DNA of 6,567 nt, taken from NCBI GenBank assembly GCA_024680445.1, contig JAILCJ010000075.1, positions 1-6,567 of the forward strand, read 5' to 3'. This document shows, one piece after another, positions 1 through 5,175 of this stretch. The notes below the pieces were generated by a model. That model was not told where the DNA came from. It saw nothing but the letters and a program-made list of their open reading frames with translations, and made no database searches. Position 1 is the stretch's first letter, and every line of letters begins with the position of its first letter. Source of the DNA: Campylobacter sp. (GTDB taxonomy: Bacteria; Campylobacterota; Campylobacteria; Campylobacterales; Campylobacteraceae). Position numbers and translations under genes: made by a program.

Positions 1-32
1 TATAATTCTTAAATTTTTTGTAATATCATAAT

Positions 33-58
33 TTTTTACACAAAATTTTATGTAAAAA
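33..58. repeat. 8-bp inverted repeat upstream of hisIE
   Basis: TTTTTACA at 33-40 is the exact reverse complement of TGTAAAAA at 51-58, separated by 10 nt that themselves contain AAAATTTT. It lies just upstream of the hisIE promoter. It could be part of an operator, or the weak terminator of a gene outside the window, but DNA this AT-rich produces such arms by chance. Confidence 0.3.
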
Positions 59-67
59 TTTGCAAAT

Positions 68-104
68 TTGACATGAATTTTTAAAATTTGGCATTATAAT
101 TGCT
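68..104 (+). promoter_or_regulatory. Promoter of hisIE: sigma70 -10 overlapped by a sigma54-like -24/-12
   Basis: TATAAT at 95-100 is a perfect -10 box. TTGACA at 68-73 is a perfect -35, but the 21-nt spacer is too long for ordinary use. Campylobacter housekeeping promoters often lack a -35, so the -10 alone may suffice, with a start near 107. The same bases also read TGGCAT (89-94), five bases, then TTGCT (100-104). That places GG and GC exactly 12 bases apart, as in sigma54 promoters (TGGCAC-N5-TTGCW). Only one promoter may be real. The sigma70 reading is the safer one for a biosynthetic gene. Confidence 0.55.
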
Positions 105-126
105 TTTATAAAAAAATCAATATTTT

Positions 127-131
127 AAGGA
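127..131 (+). promoter_or_regulatory. Ribosome binding site of hisIE
   Basis: AAGGA lies 6 nt before the ATG at 138 and fixes that start. No other in-frame start upstream is better placed. Confidence 0.75.
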
Positions 132-137
132 CAAAAT

Positions 138-1199
138 ATGATAAACATAGACTGGCATAAAGTTGGCGCCTTGGTTCCAGCTATCGTACAAGAGCACGGC
201 ACAAACGAGGTTTTGATGCTTGCTTATATGGATAAAACAGCTCTTGAACTTAGCCTAAAAACAGGCTATATGCATTATTTTTCACGCACTAAAAATCGTA
301 TCTGGAAAAAGGGCGAAGAAAGTGGCAACACCCAAAGAATCGTATCTGCCAAACTAGACTGCGATAACGATACCTTGCTTTTTTGCGTGGTGCAAAATGG
401 CGGCGTAGCTTGTCACACAGGTGAAAAATCCTGCTTTTTTAGGGATATAAATTTACAAAATGGCGAACTTTGCGAAACATCAAATTTAGAACAAGTTAGG
501 CAAAATTCGGCTTTAAATGATAACTCCACTCAAACTTTGGTTAAGTATCTTAACGAAAATTCACAAGATTTTCACCTAAATGATAAGGATAAAACTCAAA
601 TTTTGGTTGAGCATACGAATCAAAGAGCAGGCGGTGTTAATGCCAATGCCTCGGTTTTGGACGCAAACGAAAAATCGCAAGAATTCCACCTAAACGAGGA
701 CGATAAAACCGAAATTTTTGTAAAACATGTCAATGAAAAGTCAAAGGAATTTCGTCTAGACGATAGCATGAAAGCTAAAAATGTTTCAGAACAAAGCACA
801 AAACCAAAATACAGCCTACTTGATGAGCTTTATCATGTTATCTTAGATAGAAAACTAAACTCCACCCCTGAAAAATCCTATGTCGCCTCGCTTTTTGCCA
901 AGGGCGAAAACCAAATTTTAAAAAAGGTCGCCGAAGAGGCTGGGGAATTTATAATGGCGTGTAAAGAGGCAAGTTTTATGCGAGAGTTAAAAGAGTATCT
1001 CCCTATCGAAAAATCCCAACTTGCCGATTCGAAAATGAAATCAGAAAGAAATGAAGTAGTTTATGAGGCGGCGGATCTGTGCTTTCATGCCATGGTGGCA
1101 CTCGTTTTGCACGGAATTCACCCTGATATGATCAAGCAAGAATTAGCTAGAAGATTTGGCATGAGTGGCATAGATGAGAAAAATTCACGCAACAAATAA
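138..1199 (+). CDS. hisIE: Bifunctional phosphoribosyl-AMP cyclohydrolase / phosphoribosyl-ATP pyrophosphatase with expanded linker
   Basis: HisIE catalyses steps 2 and 3 of histidine synthesis in the cytosol. The C-terminal HisE domain converts PR-ATP to PR-AMP and pyrophosphate, and the N-terminal HisI domain opens the purine ring of PR-AMP. HisI covers about residues 1-112. It shows MLAYMD (27-32), YFSRT (47-51), WKKGEESG (56-63), the metal-binding DCDND (74-78) and the zinc cysteines C75, C92 and C99 with family-typical spacing. HisE covers about residues 224-345, a MazG-like fold with EEAGE (266-270) and EAAD (310-313). The protein has 353 aa, against about 200 for usual HisIE. The excess is a hydrophilic linker (about 113-223) containing three degenerate 22-residue repeats (131-212), plus about 24 residues between the two HisE metal motifs. 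All visible catalytic residues are kept, so activity is expected. No other his gene is in the window. Confidence 0.97.
   Translation: MINIDWHKVGALVPAIVQEHGTNEVLMLAYMDKTALELSLKTGYMHYFSRTKNRIWKKGEESGNTQRIVSAKLDCDNDTLLFCVVQNGGVACHTGEKSCFFRDINLQNGELCETSNLEQVRQNSALNDNSTQTLVKYLNENSQDFHLNDKDKTQILVEHTNQRAGGVNANASVLDANEKSQEFHLNEDDKTEIFVKHVNEKSKEFRLDDSMKAKNVSEQSTKPKYSLLDELYHVILDRKLNSTPEKSYVASLFAKGENQILKKVAEEAGEFIMACKEASFMRELKEYLPIEKSQLADSKMKSERNEVVYEAADLCFHAMVALVLHGIHPDMIKQELARRFGMSGIDEKNSRNK
528..773 (+). repeat. Three degenerate 66-bp (22-aa) repeats in the HisIE linker
   Basis: Residues 131-152, 153-190 and 191-212 align as T-[QE]-x-[LF]-V-[KE]-[YH]-x-N-[EQ]-[NK]-S-[QK]-[DE]-F-[HR]-L-[ND]-[DE]-x-x-K. 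Units 1 and 3 are exactly 22 residues and contiguous with unit 2. Unit 2 is 38 residues because 16 extra residues sit in its middle, flanked on both sides by N-Q or N-E. The similarity is also visible in the DNA: ACTCAAACTTTGGTT starts unit 1 (528) and ACTCAAATTTTGGTT starts unit 2 (594). This points to in-frame duplication followed by divergence. The role is unknown; it could be only a flexible spacer. Confidence 0.8.
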
Positions 1200-1782
1200 A
1201 AATCCTTTTTTGCAAACATCAAATTTGCTCAAAAATTCGCTTTTCTTTGGCAAAAAATTCATCAAATTTGATAAAATTTTTTTAAAACTTTTTTGCCAAA
1301 ATTTGCCTAAATTTGACGCTTTTAAGCAAAACAAAGTTGATAAAATTTTATGCTTTATCAACTTTGTTTATTTTGCTTTTTTAGCAAAAATTTCTAAGAT
1401 CAAATTTGATGAAAATTTAGGGGCAAAAGGCTTTTTAAATTTTGTCAAAAACTGCGTGAATTTTTATCAAATTTGTATCAAATTTGATAAAATTTTTTGC
1501 CAAAATTTGCCTAAATTTGATGCTTTTAAGCAAAACAAATTTGATAAAATTTTATGCTTTATCAACTTTATTTATTTTGCTTTTTTAGCAAAAATTTCTA
1601 AGATCAAATTTGATGAAAATTTAGAGGCAAAAGGCTTTTTAAATTTTGTCAAAAACTGCGTGAATTTTTATCAAATTTGTATCAAATTTGATAAAATTTT
1701 TTGCCAAAATTTGCCTAAATTTGACGCTTTTAAGCAAAACAAAGTTGATTTATTTTTGAAAGTTTATAGCCATGCTGTCTAA
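1174..1782 (+). CDS. Doubtful 202-aa open frame through the 204-bp repeat array
   Basis: This frame stays open because the repeat unit is 204 bp, exactly 68 codons. The product would be rich in Lys, Phe, Asn, Ile, Leu and Asp, with words such as KFDKI, and I recognise no domain. It would overlap the end of hisIE by 26 bp and the start of the next gene by 11 bp. No convincing ribosome binding site precedes the ATG at 1174. Of the four differences between repeat copies 1 and 2, three change the amino acid (V to F, V to I, G to E) and one is silent, so there is no sign of selection on the protein. Automated pipelines may annotate a hypothetical protein here. I think it is probably not a gene. 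Confidence 0.2.
   Translation: MRKIHATNKNPFLQTSNLLKNSLFFGKKFIKFDKIFLKLFCQNLPKFDAFKQNKVDKILCFINFVYFAFLAKISKIKFDENLGAKGFLNFVKNCVNFYQICIKFDKIFCQNLPKFDAFKQNKFDKILCFINFIYFAFLAKISKIKFDENLEAKGFLNFVKNCVNFYQICIKFDKIFCQNLPKFDAFKQNKVDLFLKVYSHAV
1289..1749. repeat. 204-bp tandem repeat, 2.26 copies
   Basis: Copy 1 is 1289-1492, copy 2 is 1493-1696, and partial copy 3 is 1697-1749 (53 bp), all head to tail. Copies 1 and 2 differ at four positions only: 1317/1521 C-T, 1336/1540 G-T, 1366/1570 G-A and 1421/1625 G-A, which is about 98% identity. Partial copy 3 is identical to copy 1 over its 53 bp and differs from copy 2 at two sites, so copy 2 seems to have diverged after duplication. Each unit contains the hairpin-forming segment (1324-1378 in copy 1) and two ATCAAATTTGAT palindromes. 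The high identity means recent duplication or homogenisation, and copy number may vary between strains. Short-read assemblies could misjudge it. Confidence 0.95.
1329..1369 (+). repeat. 16-bp perfect hairpin in repeat copy 1
   Basis: The arm at 1329-1344 and the arm at 1354-1369 are perfect reverse complements around a 9-nt loop. AAGCA at 1324-1328 and TGCTT at 1374-1378 can extend the stem past a small bulge. Right after it, ATTTTGC (1370-1376) and GCAAAAT (1384-1390) can form a second, competing 7-bp stem around a T-rich loop. The stem is AT-rich and not followed by a clean U-tract, so it is a poor intrinsic terminator. In copy 2 (1533-1548 with 1558-1573) two substitutions break two pairs. 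Confidence 0.6.
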
Positions 1783-2302
1783 TTTGCGTCAAGATATTTT
1801 TTTCATCTTAGAAAATGCCAACATTATCGACTATCTCGTATATGGTTGGATAATTTTGGCTTTTATATTTTTCTTTTTTATCGGCGTTTTTCTTGCCGTA
1901 AAATGGTGGTGGCAAGTGGGATTTTTAGTGATATTTGTTGATTTGTTCGGGATATTTTTTCTGTTTTATTACGCAAATGTCACTATCGGCGAAAAATTTC
2001 GCCCTATCGTTATAAGTCCGATTTACACCAAACAGCTTCAATACTCAAACAATTTAATGCTTGAGTTTAACCTTACAAACAAATCAAAAGATATTTTTCA
2101 AATTTGCAAGATCGATGTGTCTTTTTTCGTCGCCTCGCCGACTGCGTGGAAAAGTGCTTTAAACTCGCTAACCCCATTTGCGAAAAAAACTATCATAGTA
2201 AAAGAGCCGATTTTTCCAAATTACAGCCACGAGGTCAAAACAAATGTTGAAAATTTTGCTTTTGTTGATTATAATACCACTATCAAAACGGAGTGTTTTT
2301 AA
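1772..2302 (+). CDS. Small two-span membrane protein of unknown function, first of a paralogous pair
   Basis: I do not recognise a function. The 176-aa product has a short N-terminal segment, two strongly hydrophobic helices at about residues 22-43 and 49-67, and a mostly soluble C-terminal domain (about 70-176) with alternating hydrophobic residues that suggest beta strands. It has no cleavable signal peptide. With two helices, the C-terminal domain lies on the same side as the N-terminus. Cysteines occur at C112 and C175. The segment L95-F118, with N103 and C112 nine apart, aligns with the next protein, as does a K-x-x-C-aromatic ending. From memory, the architecture resembles the uncharacterised DUF2393 family of Campylobacter and Helicobacter membrane proteins; I could not verify this. 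The ATG at 1772 has only a weak purine stretch (GAAAG, 1758-1762) upstream. The stop codon directly abuts the next start, so the two genes are surely co-translated. Confidence 0.85.
   Translation: MLSNLRQDIFFILENANIIDYLVYGWIILAFIFFFFIGVFLAVKWWWQVGFLVIFVDLFGIFFLFYYANVTIGEKFRPIVISPIYTKQLQYSNNLMLEFNLTNKSKDIFQICKIDVSFFVASPTAWKSALNSLTPFAKKTIIVKEPIFPNYSHEVKTNVENFAFVDYNTTIKTECF
2290..2293 (+). promoter_or_regulatory. Ribosome binding site of the second membrane gene
   Basis: GGAG lies within the last codons of the upstream gene, 9 nt before the ATG at 2303, supporting translation of this start even though there is no intergenic space. Confidence 0.7.
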
Positions 2303-2851
2303 ATGAGTGCAAATTATTTTTCCATAGTTCATATACTGGTGCTTGTTGTTATAGGCGTGATTTCATTTTTGCTTTTTATCTTGTCGTTTAAAGCAGATAG
2401 AAAAATCTTTTTCCCTTTGCTTTTCACAAATGTCTTAGTGACTGTTTGTCTTAGTGTCTTTTTGATGATAGTGCTTGATAAATACACAAAAAAAGGCAAA
2501 CTTGAAGATCTAAAATCCCAACGCATACTAAGAAATGAAAGCATAGTTTTTAGCGGTAAAGTTCGAAATGTTGGGCAATTTACGATAAGCAAATGCAACC
2601 TTGTTGTAAAACTCATAAACCAACCGTTAAACAAAGACACCTTAAAGGGCGAAGCCTTGTTTAAACCAAGCGGTATGAAGCTTTTTTCATGGCTATTTAA
2701 CGACAGCAACAGCAAACCAAACACGGTTGAGTATAAATTTACCATTGTCAGAGACTTAGAATCCAAAAAATCCTTGCCATTTAGCGTGGCGATGCCTTAT
2801 CCGCCGTATTTTACAAATGGCATGAATATAACCAAGCTTTATTGCCACTAA
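2303..2851 (+). CDS. Small two-span membrane protein of unknown function, second of the pair
   Basis: This 182-aa product has the same plan as its upstream neighbour: two hydrophobic helices (about 8-28 and 36-58), a basic stretch (61-77), then a C-terminal domain likely rich in beta strands (about 79-182). I81-L104 aligns with L95-F118 of the neighbour, with N89 and C98 in the same nine-residue spacing. C181 near the C-terminus matches C175 there. If the domains lie in the periplasm, C98 and C181 could form a disulfide. The ATG at 2303 follows the TAA of the previous gene with no gap; GGAG at 2290-2293, inside that gene, is a good ribosome binding site. Tentatively DUF2393-like, as for its partner. 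The pair may form a heteromeric membrane complex, which is inference from adjacency and similarity only. Confidence 0.88.
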   Translation: MSANYFSIVHILVLVVIGVISFLLFILSFKADRKIFFPLLFTNVLVTVCLSVFLMIVLDKYTKKGKLEDLKSQRILRNESIVFSGKVRNVGQFTISKCNLVVKLINQPLNKDTLKGEALFKPSGMKLFSWLFNDSNSKPNTVEYKFTIVRDLESKKSLPFSVAMPYPPYFTNGMNITKLYCH

Positions 2852-2893
2852 AATTTTGCAAATTTTATGAAATTTTGCAAAAATTTTAAGCTT

Positions 2894-2915
2894 TTTTATG
2901 AAATTTCACATAAAA
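2894..2915. repeat. Weak hairpin between the membrane pair and dapB
   Basis: TTTTATG (2894-2900) and CATAAAA (2909-2915) can pair around an 8-nt loop. Nearby, GCAAATTTT and AAATTTTGC arms form an interrupted stem. These AT-only stems lack the GC-rich base of a strong intrinsic terminator, but a partial stop of transcription before the dapB promoter is possible. Confidence 0.3.
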
Positions 2916-2985
2916 TTTGCGAAAATTCGTAAAAAATAGCTCAAATTTTTAGCTCATCTTAACATAGTTTTTATAGCATTTTTAA

Positions 2986-2991
2986 TATAAT
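2986..2991 (+). promoter_or_regulatory. -10 box of the dapB promoter
   Basis: TATAAT sits in a T-rich context (TTTAATATAATTC) 32 nt before the dapB ATG. There is no clear -35, which is normal for Campylobacter sigma70 promoters. The predicted start is near 2998, giving a short leader of about 25 nt that carries only the ribosome binding site. A direct repeat TAGCTC (2937-2942 and 2950-2955) lies upstream, with no known meaning. Confidence 0.65.
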
Positions 2992-3011
2992 TCACACAAA
3001 AATTTTTCATT

Positions 3012-3016
3012 TGGAG
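3012..3016 (+). promoter_or_regulatory. Ribosome binding site that decides the dapB start
   Basis: TGGAG lies 6 nt before the ATG at 3023. The in-frame TTG at 3011 would overlap this site and add four residues not found at DapB N-termini, so 3023 is the start. Confidence 0.85.
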
Positions 3017-3022
3017 ACGCTT

Positions 3023-3793
3023 ATGATTCGTATCGGTATCCACGGAGCAAGTGGCAAAATGGGGCATGAGATAGCAAAATGCTTAGACAATTTTCAAAAC
3101 GCAAAACTTAGTGTAGTTTATGCGATAGACGAGATAACTTATCCTTTGCCAAGTTCGGTTTTACTCGCCAAAGATCTTGACGAACTTTTTGAAAACTGCG
3201 ATGTTGTGATAGATTTTACTATAAAACAAGGCACTATAAATCTACTAAACTACGCTAGAACCAACCCAAAACCGCTAGTCATAGGCACGACTGGACTAGG
3301 CGATGAGGGCGAAAGTCTCATAGAAACCGCCAGCAACGCCATGCCTATACTTTGGGCATCAAACATGAGTCTTGGAGTAGCCATCTTAAACCATTTGGTA
3401 AGCACGGCGTCAAAGGCTTTAAGGGATTTTGATATCGAGATAGTCGAGATGCACCATAAACATAAAAAAGACGCTCCAAGTGGCACTGCACTTACCCTTG
3501 CAAATTCAGCCGCAAAGGCAAGAGATCTTGACCTTAAAGAGGTTATGATAACCGGACGAAGCGGTATGACAGGCGAAAGAGAAAAAGACAAAATAGCCGT
3601 TATGGCACTTCGTGGTGGCGATATAGTCGGACGACACAGGGTTGGCTTTTATAATGATGGCGAATTTATCGAGCTAAACCATACTGCAACTTCACGAGCA
3701 ACTTTTGCAAACGGAGCCATAAAAGCTGCGATTTGGCTATTTGATCAAGAAAATGGCAGATACTCCATAAACGACTGCCTTGGATTGGACTAA
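3023..3793 (+). CDS. dapB: 4-hydroxy-tetrahydrodipicolinate reductase
   Basis: DapB is the NAD(P)H-dependent cytosolic reductase that makes tetrahydrodipicolinate in the diaminopimelate/lysine pathway, feeding both lysine and peptidoglycan. The 256-aa product starts with a Rossmann fold carrying GxxGxxG (G8, G11, G14). It continues with DFT (64-66) and GTTG (88-91). The signature H-H-x-H-K-x-D-A-P-S-G-T (144-155) follows, in which H144 and K148 correspond to E. coli H159 and K163. The C-terminus has [12 protein letters not shown] (198-209) and the GEFIELNH region (213-220). Length is normal for the family (E. coli 273). The gene has its own likely promoter at 2986. purF begins 3 nt after the stop, so the two are presumably translated from one transcript; the same adjacency is known from C. 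jejuni. Confidence 0.97.
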   Translation: MIRIGIHGASGKMGHEIAKCLDNFQNAKLSVVYAIDEITYPLPSSVLLAKDLDELFENCDVVIDFTIKQGTINLLNYARTNPKPLVIGTTGLGDEGESLIETASNAMPILWASNMSLGVAILNHLVSTASKALRDFDIEIVEMHHKHKKDAPSGTALTLANSAAKARDLDLKEVMITGRSGMTGEREKDKIAVMALRGGDIVGRHRVGFYNDGEFIELNHTATSRATFANGAIKAAIWLFDQENGRYSINDCLGLD

Positions 3794-3796
3794 AAC

Positions 3797-5134
3797 ATGT
3801 GTGCGATAGTAGGTATCATTAATTCGCAAGATGCTGCGAGCAAGGCGTATTACGCTTTATTTTCTATGCAACATAGAGGTCAAGAAGCCAGCGGTATAAG
3901 CGTCGTTGATGAGGGCGAAATAAGCACTTATAAAGGCAATGGCTTAGTTACAGAAGTTTTTAACAAAGAAATCATCAAAAAACTAAAAGGCGATATGGCG
4001 ATAGGACATAACCGCTATGCCACAGCCGGCAAAAATTCAAGTGGCGATGCTCAACCTATCGCTGCAAATTACGCTCTTGGCGAAATTTCTATCGTGCATA
4101 ACGGAAATTTGGTAAATAAAGACGAGGTAAGAAATTTTTTAAACGCCGACGGAGCGATATTTCAAACAAATATGGATACCGAAAATATCATACACCTTAT
4201 AGCTAGAAATCACAGCGAACACCTAAAAGACCGCATTATCTCGGCTTTAAATGTTATAAAAGGGGCTTACTGTTTTCTTATACAGTCTCGCCATAAACTC
4301 TTTGCTATCCGCGATCGTTGGGGCGTTAGACCGCTATCTTTGGGTAGGTTAAAAGACGGCGGATACATACTAGCTAGCGAAACTTGTGCATTTGATCTTG
4401 TCGGAGCTGAATTCATAAGAGATGTAAGACCGGGCGAAATGATGATATTTGAACATGGTAGCGACAAATACGAAAGTGTGCAACTTTTTGAGCCAGACCC
4501 TAGAATTTGTGCTTTTGAGTATATTTATTTTGCGCGTCCAGATAGCGTTATCGAGGGCAAAAATGTTTATGAAATTCGCAAAAAAATGGGTGAAGCTTTG
4601 GCTAAAAAAAGCAAGGTCAAAGCGGATTTGGTTGTGCCAGTCCCAGATAGCGGTGTGCCAGCTGCTCTTGGCTACGCAAATGCTAGCGGTATAGGTTTTG
4701 AACTAGCTATCGTGCGTAATCACTATGTTGGACGAACCTTTATCGAGCCGACTCAAGAAATGAGAAATCTCAAAGTCAAACTTAAACTAAATCCTATGAG
4801 CAAAGTTTTAAAAGGCAAAAGTGTCGTTGTGGTCGATGATAGCATAGTTAGAGGCACGACAAGCAAAAAAATAGTTGATTTGCTAAAAAACGCTGGTGCA
4901 AAAGAAGTTCATTTTAGGGTAGCATGTCCAGAGCTTAAATTCCCAGAGCGTTACGGCATAGACACACCGAGTTTTGAAGAGCTTATCAGTGCTAACAAAA
5001 CATGTGAAGAAGTTTGTGCTTATATCGGTGCAGACAGCTTGGAATTTTTAAGCATAGACGAACTTAAAGCCAGTCTTGGAAACGAGAGAAAATACTCACT
5101 TGTAAGCTTTGACGGAGATTATTTTATAAAATAA
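3797..5134 (+). CDS. purF: Amidophosphoribosyltransferase (glutamine PRPP amidotransferase)
   Basis: PurF performs the first committed step of purine synthesis, using glutamine and PRPP to make phosphoribosylamine. The 445-aa product starts MCAIVG, so C2 becomes the N-terminal nucleophile once Met is removed, with no propeptide to cleave. The class II glutaminase domain shows R73 (HNRYATAG), HNGN (101-104) and D127 (NMDTE). The phosphoribosyltransferase domain shows FEYIYFARPDS (240-250), PVPDSG (281-286), YVGRTF (310-315) and the PRPP loop VVVVDDSIVRGTTS (343-356). The sequence is closer to the Bacillus type than to the E. coli type. Yet the C-terminal Cys-rich motif that binds 4Fe-4S in Bacillus is absent, and the protein ends in YSLVSFDGDYFIK. 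Only C238 of that set remains. RDRWG (172-176) replaces the usual RDPxG. Start and spacing suggest coupling to dapB. Confidence 0.97.
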   Translation: MCAIVGIINSQDAASKAYYALFSMQHRGQEASGISVVDEGEISTYKGNGLVTEVFNKEIIKKLKGDMAIGHNRYATAGKNSSGDAQPIAANYALGEISIVHNGNLVNKDEVRNFLNADGAIFQTNMDTENIIHLIARNHSEHLKDRIISALNVIKGAYCFLIQSRHKLFAIRDRWGVRPLSLGRLKDGGYILASETCAFDLVGAEFIRDVRPGEMMIFEHGSDKYESVQLFEPDPRICAFEYIYFARPDSVIEGKNVYEIRKKMGEALAKKSKVKADLVVPVPDSGVPAALGYANASGIGFELAIVRNHYVGRTFIEPTQEMRNLKVKLKLNPMSKVLKGKSVVVVDDSIVRGTTSKKIVDLLKNAGAKEVHFRVACPELKFPERYGIDTPSFEELISANKTCEEVCAYIGADSLEFLSIDELKASLGNERKYSLVSFDGDYFIK

Positions 5135-5164
5135 ATTTTTTAGTAACTTTCAAATTTTATTAAA

Positions 5165-5168
5165 AAGG
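5165..5168 (+). promoter_or_regulatory. Ribosome binding site of nspC
   Basis: AAGG lies 7 nt before the ATG at 5176. The 41-nt gap after purF contains no hairpin terminator, so transcription probably continues from purF. Confidence 0.6.
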
Positions 5169-5175
5169 CAAGCTT

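Larger units (their letters stand above)
1200..1771. other. Long AT-rich intergenic region filled by repeats
   Basis: The 572 nt between hisIE and the membrane-protein pair contain no convincing gene, RNA gene or clean terminator. They hold the tandem array (1289-1749), a partial seed of its boundary sequence at 1261-1281, a long hairpin and five ATCAAATTTGAT palindromes. The stretch 1200-1260 only shows runs of CAAATTTG-like words. Any promoter for the downstream pair must lie here, but I cannot pick one reliably. Confidence 0.7.

Noticed and set aside
1289..1749. CRISPR array
   Set aside because: The repeat is 204 bp, contiguous and without unique spacers, and no cas genes are nearby.
1200..1771. 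Insertion sequence or transposon remnant
   Set aside because: No transposase fragment, terminal inverted repeats or target duplication could be found; the array is explained by simple tandem duplication.
2329..2766. Minus-strand open frame opposite the second membrane gene
   Set aside because: It is fully inside a better-supported gene, has no recognisable domain and no ribosome binding site context; it is a shadow of the + strand coding pattern.
2852..3010. Riboswitch (for example lysine type) before dapB
   Set aside because: The predicted transcript leader is only about 25 nt after the TATAAT at 2986, and the preceding DNA lacks the GC-paired helices of a lysine riboswitch.
3250..3591. 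Minus-strand open frame within dapB
   Set aside because: dapB is certain from its motifs; the opposite frame is rich in Ser, Pro, Leu and Val as expected from antisense codons.
4267..4467. Minus-strand open frame within purF
   Set aside because: Short, no domain, lies wholly inside a certain gene.
4449..4694. Second + strand frame within purF
   Set aside because: Out of frame with conserved PurF motifs that cover the same bases; no independent ribosome binding site or domain.
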